DNA of 64,000 nucleotides from Methanoculleus bourgensis MS2 (GTDB taxonomy: Archaea > Halobacteriota > Methanomicrobia > Methanomicrobiales > Methanoculleaceae). Shown here piece after piece: positions 17,888 to 26,425 of this stretch. The position numbers were made by a program, and so were the translations under genes. Each line of letters opens with the position of its first letter. Position 1 is the first letter of the stretch. The notes under the pieces were generated by a model. It made no database searches. It saw only the letters and a list, made by a program, of their open reading frames with translations, and was not told the DNA's origin. The stretch covers positions 1,364,001 to 1,428,000 of the forward strand of contig NC_018227.2 of the NCBI RefSeq assembly GCF_000304355.2, written 5' to 3'.

Positions 17888-19048
17888 TCACCCCGTCGCG
17901 ACCTCGACGCACTCCTTCCTTGTCCCGATCCGGGCAAGCGCCCCGCACATCCCAGGAACGTAGGCAAGCGCCTTCCCTGAGTCCACCATGATCGAGTCAA
18001 ACTCATCCATCCGTGGCGAGACGACCATGCAGGTGTCCGTGATCACCCGGGCGCCGCTCCGCTCGATCGCGGCCACGTGGTCCGGGTTCTTCTTCGCAAC
18101 CCCCGCTGCCGCGAAGATGTAGAAGGGTTTTGTCGTCGTCTTCCCCTTGAGGAGACCTGCGAGTTCCTCAAGTTCGGCGCTCGAACAGTGGGGGCAGCCC
18201 ACCGCGACCGCCTCGACCTCAGTCTCCGCAAAGAGAGCCTCGACCTCGTCCTGGGTCACCGTCACCCGCTCAAGGTCGTCGGTCTTAAACGAGAAGACCC
18301 TGGCCTCGGGGGTGATCTTATCGACGTGGAAGAGCGCAACCGCGCCGGTCGCCGCCATCGCGGCCCCGAGCGCCTTGAGCTGGTCGCGGTTCGGCCGGAT
18401 CCCTTCAAAGATCGGGATCCGGTTCCCCACCTTCTTCCCGGCGACATGCCCGATCGCCCCCCAGTGGTCGGCCCGCGGGCCTGTGCCCTCCTCGACCTCG
18501 ACGACGACCTGCGGCCGCCGGTTCGCGACGATATGCAGCCCGTAGTAGGGGGTCTTTCCGATGATCGCCGCCGCAAGCGCGCTTGGGCCTCCCTCCCGGT
18601 TCGTCCGGGCACCGAGGACCGAGTTCGCGTAGGCGACCGCCGAGGACTCGGACCAGGCAAGGTGCTCCCCGTATTCTGTAATATTGAGGTAGTAGGGGGT
18701 GCAGGTGCATTCGAGTTTGATCCCGAGCTTCCGGTAGGCCTCGACGACCAGGGCCTGGTTGCGGGCAAACTCCTCCTTGATCCCGAACTCCCGCCAGCCC
18801 TCCTGCGGCATCCCGATCGGGTTTAAGACCGTCGGGACCGCCACCCGGGCATCGAGGCTCTGCAGCCAGGCAAGCCCCCACTTCCCGATGGTCTTGTAGG
18901 ACGCACCGCTCACCTGGGCGCTCGTGATCGGGATCAGTTTCTCGGCCTCGTAGACCTCCCCGAGCGCGACCAGGATCTCCATCATCTTCTGCGGCGTCTC
19001 GCCGAACTCGCCGGCGAGCACCTTCTCGTCACTCGTATCCAGGTACAT
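17888..19048 (-). CDS. Aconitase X large subunit, probable phosphomevalonate dehydratase large subunit
   Basis: 386-residue AcnX catalytic subunit from the ATG at 19048 (MYLDTSDEKVL). In archaea, AcnX dehydrates (R)-5-phosphomevalonate to trans-anhydromevalonate 5-phosphate with an Fe-S cluster. Motifs seen are GECTPYY-like CTCTPYYLN, WSESSAVAYANSVLGART, VGCPHCSSAE and DTCMVV. It is the last gene of an operon with ubiX and ubiD, four bases after ubiD. The next two pathway steps use exactly those partners, which supports the mevalonate role over amino-acid dehydratases in the same superfamily. The small subunit (DUF126) is not in the window. Confidence 0.88.
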   Translation of the reverse strand: MYLDTSDEKVLAGEFGETPQKMMEILVALGEVYEAEKLIPITSAQVSGASYKTIGKWGLAWLQSLDARVAVPTVLNPIGMPQEGWREFGIKEEFARNQALVVEAYRKLGIKLECTCTPYYLNITEYGEHLAWSESSAVAYANSVLGARTNREGGPSALAAAIIGKTPYYGLHIVANRRPQVVVEVEEGTGPRADHWGAIGHVAGKKVGNRIPIFEGIRPNRDQLKALGAAMAATGAVALFHVDKITPEARVFSFKTDDLERVTVTQDEVEALFAETEVEAVAVGCPHCSSAELEELAGLLKGKTTTKPFYIFAAAGVAKKNPDHVAAIERSGARVITDTCMVVSPRMDEFDSIMVDSGKALAYVPGMCGALARIGTRKECVEVATG

Positions 19049-19052
19049 GAAC

Positions 19053-20294
19053 TTACAGCCACTCCGCTCTCTTAAATTCGTCCTCCCTCCCCATAACGAT
19101 CGTGGCATCGACCCCGACCTTCACGTTCGTCCCGTCAGCAAGCCGCATCGGGTCAAGCGAGGACCCCCGCACCCCGGGGATGACCATGATATCGGTATCG
19201 CCCCGGACCCTTGTCGCGATCGCGTACTCGACGTCGTAGGGGTCGTAGATATCGATATCTTCGTCCACCACCACGACGTGCTTGAGGGAGGTGTGGGCTG
19301 CAAACGCCGCCATGATGGCGTTCCTGGCATCCCCCTGGGTGTTCTTGCGGATCTGCACCACAGCGTGGAGGTAGCCGGCCCCACCCTTCGTGAGGAGGAC
19401 GTTTCTGACCCCGGTCACCTCGCCGACCGCGCGGTAGATCTTCGGCTCATACGGGGCGCCCATCAGGAGTTTGTGCTCATCGCCGGCGGGGAGGATGCCG
19501 TGGTAGATGGGATCCTCCTTGCAGTACATATGGGTAAACTCGATCACCGGCTGCTGGCGCACGGGGTCGTAGGTCCCGGTGATATCGACGAACGGTCCTT
19601 CGCTCGCCGTCTCTGCCCCGATGTAGCCTTCGAGCACGATCTCGGCGTCAGGGACCCGGACACCGTTCTCGCACGTCCTGACGGCGAGTTCCCCGCCCAT
19701 CAGTTCGGCCGCGTAGGCAAGTTCTTTCCCCTGTGGAACCCGGGTGCAGGTCGCAAACGTCACGAGCGGGTGGGTCCCGACCGTGACCGCGACCGGGAGC
19801 CGCTCTCCCCTTGCAAGCGCCGCTTTGAGCAGGGTGTGGGTGTGCCGCCCCTCCACCAGGCGGGCCACCACCCGGTGGTCGTCGAGGACCATCATCCGGT
19901 GGATGGAGGCGTTCTCGACGCCGTCAAAGCACGAGAAGACCACTCCTGCCGTGAAGTAACGGCCCGCGTCCCCCGGAAAGTGCGTCATGACCGGGATGCG
20001 GGAGAGGTCGGCGGGAACGCCGCCCTCGCACCGCCCGGCGTCTCTCACGCTGCCGTCGTAGGTCGCGGCCGCAAGGTGTCGGACCAGGTCGCGCTCCCCG
20101 ACGCCGAGCGCCGCTGCAAGCGCCCTGCGGTCGCCGAGCAGGTTCATCACCGCCCGGTGACCGTCGAGGTCGTGGAAGAAGAGGATCTTCTCGGTCCGGC
20201 TCGCCATACGGGGAGCCTCGTAGACGGTCGAGCAGGGTCGCTCGATATCCTCAACCCTGCCCTGCTCCCGCATTGTCGCTATAAAATCACGCAA
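19053..20294 (-). CDS. UbiD-family decarboxylase, probable anhydromevalonate phosphate decarboxylase
   Basis: 413-residue UbiD-family enzyme. These use prenylated FMN to decarboxylate alpha,beta-unsaturated acids. Conserved UbiD features are visible around NASIHRMMVLDDHRVVARL (prFMN/metal region) and GETASEGPF-like ETASEGPFVDITG, where Glu and Arg residues act in catalysis. In the archaeal modified mevalonate pathway the UbiD homologue makes isopentenyl phosphate from anhydromevalonate phosphate. It lies between ubiX, which makes its cofactor, and acnX, which makes its substrate, with gaps of three and four bases. Confidence 0.88.
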   Translation of the reverse strand: MRDFIATMREQGRVEDIERPCSTVYEAPRMASRTEKILFFHDLDGHRAVMNLLGDRRALAAALGVGERDLVRHLAAATYDGSVRDAGRCEGGVPADLSRIPVMTHFPGDAGRYFTAGVVFSCFDGVENASIHRMMVLDDHRVVARLVEGRHTHTLLKAALARGERLPVAVTVGTHPLVTFATCTRVPQGKELAYAAELMGGELAVRTCENGVRVPDAEIVLEGYIGAETASEGPFVDITGTYDPVRQQPVIEFTHMYCKEDPIYHGILPAGDEHKLLMGAPYEPKIYRAVGEVTGVRNVLLTKGGAGYLHAVVQIRKNTQGDARNAIMAAFAAHTSLKHVVVVDEDIDIYDPYDVEYAIATRVRGDTDIMVIPGVRGSSLDPMRLADGTNVKVGVDATIVMGREDEFKRAEWL

Positions 20295-20297
20295 ATC

Positions 20298-20843
20298 TTA
20301 TCCACTCCATCGTGATCCCAGGGTATGGTCGACCCCCAGGTGGTCGAGCACCCGCGCCACCACCATATCGACGAGGTCGTCGATCGTCTCCGGGTGCTGG
20401 TAGAAGGGCGGGCTTGCGACCATCACGGTCGCGCCCGCCTCATCGGCGGCAAGCATGTTCTTTAAGTGAATCCGGGAGAGCGGCATCTCCCGGATCAGGA
20501 GGAGGAGCGGCCGCTTCTCCTTGAGGCAGACGTCCGCCGACCGGGCGATCAGGTTATCGGCAAACCCGTTGCTGACCGCCGCAAGCGTCTTCATGCTGCA
20601 GGGCACGATCGCCATCGCGTCGTAGCGAAACGATCCGCTCGCGATATCGGCAGCAAGGTTGCTGTTCTCGGCGTAGATGGCGTCGAACCCCTCAAGGTCC
20701 ACGCCCTCGATTGCGGCGATCTGCCGGGCGACGTCCGATATCACGATATGCACCCGTGCCTGGTCACAGAGCACCTCAAGCAGGCGGCGGGCGTAGATGA
20801 CTCCGCTTGCCCCCGTGACCCCGACGACAAATTCCTTCTTCAT
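20298..20843 (-). CDS. ubiX: UbiX-family flavin prenyltransferase
   Basis: 181-residue flavoprotein that joins a dimethylallyl group to FMN to make the prenylated FMN used by UbiD enzymes. Motifs: VGVTGASGVIYARRLLEVL at the N-terminus, IVPCSMKTLAAVSNGFADNLIAR, and REMPLSRIHLKNML. The length is normal. It lies two bases after the HD-domain gene and three bases before ubiD, within one minus-strand operon. Confidence 0.95.
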   Translation of the reverse strand: MKKEFVVGVTGASGVIYARRLLEVLCDQARVHIVISDVARQIAAIEGVDLEGFDAIYAENSNLAADIASGSFRYDAMAIVPCSMKTLAAVSNGFADNLIARSADVCLKEKRPLLLLIREMPLSRIHLKNMLAADEAGATVMVASPPFYQHPETIDDLVDMVVARVLDHLGVDHTLGSRWSG

Positions 20844-20845
20844 GG

Positions 20846-22054
20846 CTACGTCACTACGAGTTTATCCTGTTTTGTCGCCCGCTTCACCCGGAGGACCTCG
20901 TTCGCCGCCTGCTCCACTGCCTGGCGGTTCCCTCTGGTGGTGTAGACCCCAAGGCGCCACTGCTGCCGCCGGGTGTCGTTGAGGGTGTTGATGAGGGGCG
21001 AGACCTCCTCGATATCCACCATCGTGTGGCTGTTCCTGACCTGGACCTCCATCGAGAGATCGGTCGGGAGCGGGGGGATGTCGACGAGAACCTCCTCTTC
21101 CGGGATCCCCGCGGTCTCAGCGATGGCGATGGCCAGGTCCCGTTCCCGGGCCGGCCCAAGGTCCTGCTGGAGGGCGGCGGCGTTCACCCGGTCCCCGCCG
21201 ACGTAGAGCGCCCGCTTGTAGAGGTCGCGGGTGTAGACCCGGCAGGCGAGGTCGCGGGTGATCGGGTGGGCCGAGTGTTTCAGCCGCTCCATGCAGGCGG
21301 CATCGTCCATCCGCACGAGTTCCTGCGCATCCGCGCCCGGGACGTTCAGCACCTCTTCCCTGAGCGCGTGGACGAACATGCTTGTCGCGATCCTGCTCAC
21401 GTGGTGGAAGTAGACCGCCGGGCGCATCAGGGTCCGTGCGATGAGGAGCGACTCGGCGGCGTTGATACCGCCTTCGTGCAGCGCGATCCCGGACCCGGCG
21501 AGAACCGAGCACCTGATGAGCCGGTGTGCGTCGACCGTCCCGTAGGGGACGCCGGTGTAGTGGGCGTCCCGCATCAGGTAGTCCATCCGGTCGACGTCCA
21601 GGCTCCCGTGGATGATGCTCGCGAGGCGGTGGTCGCCCGAGACGATGGCGCTGACCTCGGCCGGGTCGAGCCCCTCATCCTCAAGGATCCCGGCGATCGC
21701 TCCTTCCCCGACGATCCCCTCGATCTGGTGATGGCTCCGCCCGGCAAACTCCTTCATCACCGGTTCGGTGACATGAGAGAAGGGGCCGTGGCCGATGTCG
21801 TGGAGGAGGGCGGCCGTGGTGACGACCCTCGTCTCGCCGGCATCAAGCCCGAGTTTGCTGCACATGATTCCAGCCAGGTGCATCGTCCCGAGCGAGTGCT
21901 CGAACCGGGTGTGGTTTGCGCCGGGGTAGACCAGGTTTGCAAACCCAAGCTGGGTTATGTGGCGGAGCCGCTGGACCTCCCCGGAGTCGAGCAGCCTGAG
22001 CGCGAGTTCGTCGGCCTCGACGTAGCCGTGGACCGGGTCTTTGATGATCTTCAT
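20846..22054 (-). CDS. HD-domain phosphohydrolase (dGTPase/SAMHD1-like)
   Basis: 402-residue HD-superfamily metal-dependent phosphohydrolase. It begins KIIKDPVHGYVEADELALRLLDS, typical of archaeal SAMHD1-like proteins. Metal ligands are H in TRFEHSLGTMHLAG, HD in LLHDIGHGPFSH, and D in SLDVDRMDYLMRDA. The substrate may be a deoxynucleotide or another phosphoester. It is the first gene of the ubiX-ubiD-acnX operon, though no metabolic link to isoprenoids is evident. The start at 22054 is divergent from cofD, 47 bases away. Confidence 0.88.
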   Translation of the reverse strand: MKIIKDPVHGYVEADELALRLLDSGEVQRLRHITQLGFANLVYPGANHTRFEHSLGTMHLAGIMCSKLGLDAGETRVVTTAALLHDIGHGPFSHVTEPVMKEFAGRSHHQIEGIVGEGAIAGILEDEGLDPAEVSAIVSGDHRLASIIHGSLDVDRMDYLMRDAHYTGVPYGTVDAHRLIRCSVLAGSGIALHEGGINAAESLLIARTLMRPAVYFHHVSRIATSMFVHALREEVLNVPGADAQELVRMDDAACMERLKHSAHPITRDLACRVYTRDLYKRALYVGGDRVNAAALQQDLGPARERDLAIAIAETAGIPEEEVLVDIPPLPTDLSMEVQVRNSHTMVDIEEVSPLINTLNDTRRQQWRLGVYTTRGNRQAVEQAANEVLRVKRATKQDKLVVT

Positions 22055-22101
22055 CAGTTCTGTTAAGATTCTTCGTAGAGAACTGATAAAAGTATGGAGA
22101 G
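22055..22101. promoter_or_regulatory. Short divergent promoter region with a small inverted repeat
   Basis: The 47 bp between the HD gene and the first cofD contain CAGTTCT (22055-22061) and AGAACTG (22079-22085), a 7-bp inverted repeat. The spacer between the arms is moderately AT-rich. It could be a shared operator, but the arms are short. Confidence 0.3.
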
Positions 22102-23007
22102 ATGATCACCTTCCTCTCTGGCGGCACCGGGACCCTCGCGCTCATCAGGGGTTCCCGGCAGATCCTCCACGACAGCGATATCGCTGTGGTCGCGAGCACC
22201 GCCGGGGACTCCTGGGTCTCGGGGAGCCACGCTGCGCCTGATATCGATGCCGCCATCTTCCTCTTCGCGGGCATCCTCGATACCGGCCGGTGGTGGGGGA
22301 TCAGGGGGGACACCTACGCCACCCACAACTACCTCCCGAAGGTGGCGGGGGGCGAACCCTTCCCGGTCGGGGACCGTGCCCGGGCCGTGCAGATCGCGAG
22401 GACAAACCTCCTCCGGCGCGGGATGACCCTGACGGAGGCAGTGCAGGCGCAGTGCCGGGCGCTCAGCATCGGGGCGACCGTCCTCCCGGCGACCGACACT
22501 GAGGCCGGGGTGCTCGTCGATACCGGGACCGAACGCCTGCCGCTCTTTGAGTACTGGACGTGCGCCGCGGCCGATACCGAGGTGCGGGAACTCATCCCGG
22601 CCACCCGGGAGCCGCCGGTGACAGATGCGGTCCGGGTGGTGATCGAGGCGAGCGACGCCGTGATCATCGGGCCTGACAACCCTGCCCGGGGCATCCTCTC
22701 CATCCTCGACTGCGCCGGCATGCGTGACCTCCTCAGCGACCGGTTCGTGGTCGCGGTCTCGCCGTTCAGCGGCGACGTCGCGCCCGACCCGAAGGATGCC
22801 GCGCTCATGTACGCCGTCGGTGAAAAACCGACCTCGTATGGGGTCTTCCGGCTCTACCGGGACGCGGTCGACGTCTTTGTCCAGGACCTCCACGACCCCG
22901 ACGAGATCCCGGGATCGCTCCGCCTCGAAACCCATCTCCTGCATGACCGGCAGGCAGAATCGCTCGCCTGGGACATCATGGCGGTCATACGCCACGCGGT
23001 TTCGTGA
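22102..23007 (+). CDS. Diverged CofD-like 2-phospho-L-lactate transferase paralogue
   Basis: 301-residue CofD-family protein. CofD transfers a phospholactyl-type moiety to Fo in F420 synthesis. The GGTGT nucleotide loop is kept, but other motifs have changed relative to the adjacent copy: LALIRG for PKLLRG, STAGDSW for NTAEDIW, APDIDA for SPDVDT, and GPDNPARGI for [19 protein letters not shown] and the C-terminal DVFVQDLHD region are retained. Same length as its neighbour, so an intact paralogue. Possible meanings are a different donor or acceptor, or a regulatory copy. Confidence 0.82.
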   Translation: MITFLSGGTGTLALIRGSRQILHDSDIAVVASTAGDSWVSGSHAAPDIDAAIFLFAGILDTGRWWGIRGDTYATHNYLPKVAGGEPFPVGDRARAVQIARTNLLRRGMTLTEAVQAQCRALSIGATVLPATDTEAGVLVDTGTERLPLFEYWTCAAADTEVRELIPATREPPVTDAVRVVIEASDAVIIGPDNPARGILSILDCAGMRDLLSDRFVVAVSPFSGDVAPDPKDAALMYAVGEKPTSYGVFRLYRDAVDVFVQDLHDPDEIPGSLRLETHLLHDRQAESLAWDIMAVIRHAVS

Positions 23008-23078
23008 GAAGAGTGGTCCCGACCCCAGGCCCGATTGGCAAAATTCATATATGGATGTGCTTGATACGCTAAATATTC

Positions 23079-23984
23079 ATGATCACCTTCCTCTCGGGCG
23101 GCACCGGCACGCCCAAACTCCTCCGCGGCATGCTGGACCTGTTGGAGGAACGGGACATCGCGGTCATCGTCAACACGGCTGAGGATATCTGGCTCTCTGG
23201 CAACCACCTCTCTCCTGACGTTGACACGGTCATGTACCTCGTTGCAGGGGTCCTCAATACCGACCGGTGGTGGGGGATACGCGATGACACCTACATCACC
23301 CACGACCTCCTGGCAAGACTCGGTATCGAGGAGTTCATCGCTGTCGGGGACCGGGACCGGGCGGTGCACGTCGCGAGAGGAGAGATGCTCAGGGGCGGGA
23401 TGCGGCTCACCGAGGCGACGAAGGCGCTCTGCGAGAGACTGGGTGTCAGGGCGACCGTCCTCCCGATGACAGACTCTCCGGTGACGACCTACGTTAAGAC
23501 GCGCCAGGGCGAGATGCACTTCCAGGAGTACTGGGTGAAGCACCGGGGCGCTCTCGCGATCGAGGGCGTGGTCCGGCGCTCCCGGGAACCGCCGGTTGCG
23601 ACGCCGGAGGTGATCGCGGCCATCGAGGCGAGCGATGCCGTGGTGATCGGGCCGAGCAACCCGGTCACGAGCATATCGCCGATCCTCGAGTGTGCCGGGG
23701 TGCGGGAGGCGCTCCGCCGGCACAGACGCGTCATCGCAGTCAGCCCCTTCATCGGCGATGCGCCGATCAGCGGCCCGGCGGCGGCCCTGATGCGGGCCTC
23801 CGGGAGAGAGCCCTCATCGGCCGGGACCTTCGGTCTCTACGAGGATTTTGTGGATGTCTTCATCCAGGATATCAGGGACCCGGTCGAGATCGAGGGAGCG
23901 CTCCGCCTGGATACCCTCATGGTCTACCGGGGGAAGAGCCTGGATCTCGCAAAAAGTATCGTGACGCTGATCTACGGCTACTGA
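23079..23984 (+). CDS. cofD: 2-phospho-L-lactate transferase
   Basis: 301-residue canonical CofD. It condenses the activated phospholactate donor with 7,8-didemethyl-8-hydroxy-5-deazariboflavin to give F420-0. All family motifs are present: [53 protein letters not shown] and GPSNPVTSI. It lies 71 bases after the diverged paralogue and has its own TATA-like CATATATG (about 23047) and TAAATATT just before the ATG. This copy is the likely enzyme for F420. Confidence 0.95.
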   Translation: MITFLSGGTGTPKLLRGMLDLLEERDIAVIVNTAEDIWLSGNHLSPDVDTVMYLVAGVLNTDRWWGIRDDTYITHDLLARLGIEEFIAVGDRDRAVHVARGEMLRGGMRLTEATKALCERLGVRATVLPMTDSPVTTYVKTRQGEMHFQEYWVKHRGALAIEGVVRRSREPPVATPEVIAAIEASDAVVIGPSNPVTSISPILECAGVREALRRHRRVIAVSPFIGDAPISGPAAALMRASGREPSSAGTFGLYEDFVDVFIQDIRDPVEIEGALRLDTLMVYRGKSLDLAKSIVTLIYGY

Positions 23985-24054
23985 GTGTATCGGGCCGGTG
24001 TTTGGGGAGGGGTCGCTGATACCCGCGTGAGGCCGGATCGTTACCCCCACTGAA

Positions 24055-24240
24055 AAACTCACGCGCGAAGCCCTGACGCCCGTGGGATTGTTACGCCCTC
24101 CTTCGCGCTCAACGCGAGAGGTTCCGGTATAGAGGGGTGCGTCACTACAGTCCCACGCGAAGAGCGCGAAGGCGCGAAGTCCATGTACCTCCTCCCAACC
24201 GGAACCCTTCGCGCTCTCACGCGTGCTTCCGCGTGAGGTG
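24055..24240. repeat. TTCGCG-rich hairpin repeats in the cofD/nifU gap
   Basis: The gap 23985-24288 has no gene. It contains CTCACGCG…GAAG and CACGCGAAGAGCGCGAAGG near 24162, and the complementary CTTCGCGCTC…CGCGTGAG near 24207-24237. These are the same motifs as the tandem array at 31.55-32.05 kb and can form a long hairpin. Confidence 0.55.
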
Positions 24241-24288
24241 GCGATCTGCACCAGGGCCCACATGATAAGGTGAACTGCCCCGGTACCG

Positions 24289-24678
24289 TCACGCCTTCTT
24301 TTCTTTTTCCAGGTAATCCCGTATCGCCGCGTGGAGCGCGTCCGCCGCGAGGTTTGAGCAGTGCATCTTTCGGGGCGGCAGCCCCTCGAGTTCGGTCGCC
24401 ACGTCGTCACGGGTGATCTGCAGCGCCTCCTCAAGCGTCTTTCCCTTGGCGAGGTCGGTCACCATGCTGCTCGTGGCTATCGCCGACCCGCACCCGAACG
24501 TCCGGAACCTGATATCCTCGATGACGTTCTCCCTGACCCTGATGAAGATCTCCATGAGGTCTCCGCAGACGGGGTTGCCGACTTTGCCGTAACCGTCCGG
24601 GTTCTCGATCACCCCGACGTTGTGCGGGTTCATGAAGTGCTCCATCACCTTCTGGCTGTATCCGATCTGGTCTGTCAT
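24289..24678 (-). CDS. NifU/IscU-type iron-sulfur cluster scaffold
   Basis: 129-residue scaffold protein from the ATG at 24678 (MTDQIGYSQKVMEHFMNPHN). The three ligand cysteines are present in GNPVCGD, RTFGCGSAIA and RKMHCSNLA. It assembles [2Fe-2S] or [4Fe-4S] clusters and passes them to apoproteins. GGTGAG lies upstream. No NifS/IscS cysteine desulfurase is next to it; a TusA-like sulfur-carrier gene lies upstream on the same strand. The longer frame reaching 25059 is an upstream extension without support. Confidence 0.92.
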   Translation of the reverse strand: MTDQIGYSQKVMEHFMNPHNVGVIENPDGYGKVGNPVCGDLMEIFIRVRENVIEDIRFRTFGCGSAIATSSMVTDLAKGKTLEEALQITRDDVATELEGLPPRKMHCSNLAADALHAAIRDYLEKEKKA

Positions 24679-24845
24679 TGCTCTCACCTGCAGTGGTCCG
24701 GCACATCTCCGGGCGCTAACGCCCGGCGAGTCCTGGTTCGTCGACCGGACAGGACTGTGAAGCGGTCCCGGTCTCCTCACCCTGCATGCGATCCCGTTAG
24801 CTCTTCCGGGGTATGAAGGTGTTCTGTGAGTGTACATCCCCCCAC

Positions 24846-25094
24846 TCACTTCGCCTCCGCTCCCGCCGCCGCCTCTTTTCGCATGATGAGCGTGGTCACG
24901 CCCGCGACGACGTGCTCTTCCTCGATCATGTGCCCGTTCTCGTCGGCCCAGGCCCTGACCCTCTCTGCGAGGTCCGGGTCGTCGGTCATCACCTGCATGA
25001 CCTGCCCACTCTCGAGCACCTTCATCTCCACATCGATCGTCAGCATGGGCGCCTGGCATGCGCCGATGCAGTTTACAACCTTATCCGCGTACAT
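24846..25094 (-). CDS. TusA/SirA-like sulfur-carrier protein with altered CPxP motif
   Basis: 82-residue protein of the TusA fold. The conserved segment VVNCIGACQAPMLTI keeps the reactive Cys (C13) but has Gln for the first Pro of CPxP. VLESGQVMQVMTDDPDL follows, as in the family. The start at 25094 is preceded by GGTGAG; the frame upstream to 25340 is not supported. Lying 167 bases upstream of nifU on the same strand, it may move sulfur for cluster assembly. Confidence 0.8.
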   Translation of the reverse strand: MYADKVVNCIGACQAPMLTIDVEMKVLESGQVMQVMTDDPDLAERVRAWADENGHMIEEEHVVAGVTTLIMRKEAAAGAEAK

Positions 25095-25674
25095 CCATCT
25101 CACCGTCCTGATGGAGAACCTCATGGCGTCCGGGCCCATCTCCCGCGTGTCGGGAGTCGGGGTGCCATGGCGCTCCCGGATCATGCACCATATCATATAA
25201 GCGTTGCTCCGGGGGGCGCCCGGGGCATGGAGCGGCAACGGGCTGATCCCGCATTGCTCGATCGCGCCGGCGCCGGCCTGGAAGAAGGCGTTTTGAGGCG
25301 ATCCGTGCCCGGGGCGACCTCGCCCGACGGCGTGATACACCTCAAACGCCTCCTCCGGGTACCCTCCCCGGTGCGCTCCACCTCTCCCCGGCGGGGTGGC
25401 GCCGCCCTGCCATGAACTTCTGGATAATTTTTGATATCGCCGAAGATAGCAACGATCCCGGTTCCGGGCGTTCTCCTGGGGTAGGCCGGCAGGACCCAGT
25501 TCGGTCCCGGGAATCGGAGCGTACTCAAAAACCCCTCATTTGTTTGGTTGTTTTCAAAATTATCTATTTTTCTCAGAACTATAACAAAATCGGATGAAAA
25601 ATTATCTCCATTCTTAAATTGTGGTTGTTATAACCGAAAATTTTAAAAAACACAAACGATAAGAATGATCCTTA
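25095..25674. promoter_or_regulatory. Long AT-shifting gap; promoter of the arginine decarboxylase gene
   Basis: No convincing gene lies in these 580 bp. The first ~430 bp are GC-rich with low-quality frames. From about 25530 the sequence becomes very AT-rich. TTTTAAAAAACACAAAC at about 25642-25658 is a likely TATA/BRE area for the ATG at 25675. Confidence 0.4.
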
Positions 25675-26217
25675 ATGTTCGTTCCGACCAAGTGTTTCTT
25701 TACAAAGGGTGTGGGCATCCACAAAGACAAACTGGCATCGTTTGAGCTGGCCCTCAGGCAGGCGGGCATCGAGAAGTACAACCTGGTCTACGTCTCGAGT
25801 ATATTCCCCCCGAACTGCCAGCTGGTCTCGAGGGAGGAGGGCTTACAGCACCTCTCGCCAGGCAGTATCGTCTACGTCGTCATGGCCCGGAATGAGACCA
25901 ATGAACCGAGCAGGCTTGTCTCTGCCGCCATAGGCCACGCGATGCCGAAGGAGAGCAACACCTACGGCTACCTCTCCGAGCACCATGCTTTCGGGGAGAC
26001 GGCAGAGGTCTCGGGCGAATACGCCGAAGACCTCGCGGCAACTATGCTCGCCACCACGCTCGGCATCGAGTTCGATCCTGACCGGGCATGGCAGGAGCGG
26101 GAACAGACCTACAAGGCCAGCGGCCGGATCATCAGCACGACCCATACCTGCCAGTCGGCGGAAGGGGTCATGGATGGCCGCTGGACAACGGTCATCTCCG
26201 CGGCAGTCTTCCTCTGA
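25675..26217 (+). CDS. pdaD: Pyruvoyl-dependent arginine decarboxylase
   Basis: 180-residue proenzyme that self-cleaves to form a pyruvoyl group and converts arginine to agmatine, the first step of archaeal polyamine synthesis. The cleavage region [13 protein letters not shown] is intact; cleavage is expected between the two Ser residues. [17 protein letters not shown] and [13 protein letters not shown] also match the family. It stands alone behind an AT-rich promoter and is followed by a T-run near 26233. Together with the SpeD homologue at 54.6 kb it suggests spermidine-type polyamines. Confidence 0.95.
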   Translation: MFVPTKCFFTKGVGIHKDKLASFELALRQAGIEKYNLVYVSSIFPPNCQLVSREEGLQHLSPGSIVYVVMARNETNEPSRLVSAAIGHAMPKESNTYGYLSEHHAFGETAEVSGEYAEDLAATMLATTLGIEFDPDRAWQEREQTYKASGRIISTTHTCQSAEGVMDGRWTTVISAAVFL

Positions 26218-26425
26218 AGACCCCGGCATCCATCTTTTTTGCACGATAAAGACCCAGACGCCCGCCCCCCCTGGGTGGGGGGTTTGCGGAGTCGCGGCGC
26301 CACATACAATTTTTCCCGCGGATGTCCGGTTCCGGCCTCTTCCGGTCGTCTGGAAGAGCGCCCTTCAGGGCAGGAGCGTAAAACAAAATACCTCCCGGGG
26401 CCCACATTGTACCCAGGTTTTTAAT

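Noticed and set aside
19047-20315. 422-residue plus-strand open frame opposite ubiD
   Set aside because: Antisense shadow of ubiD in high-GC DNA, no recognisable protein features.
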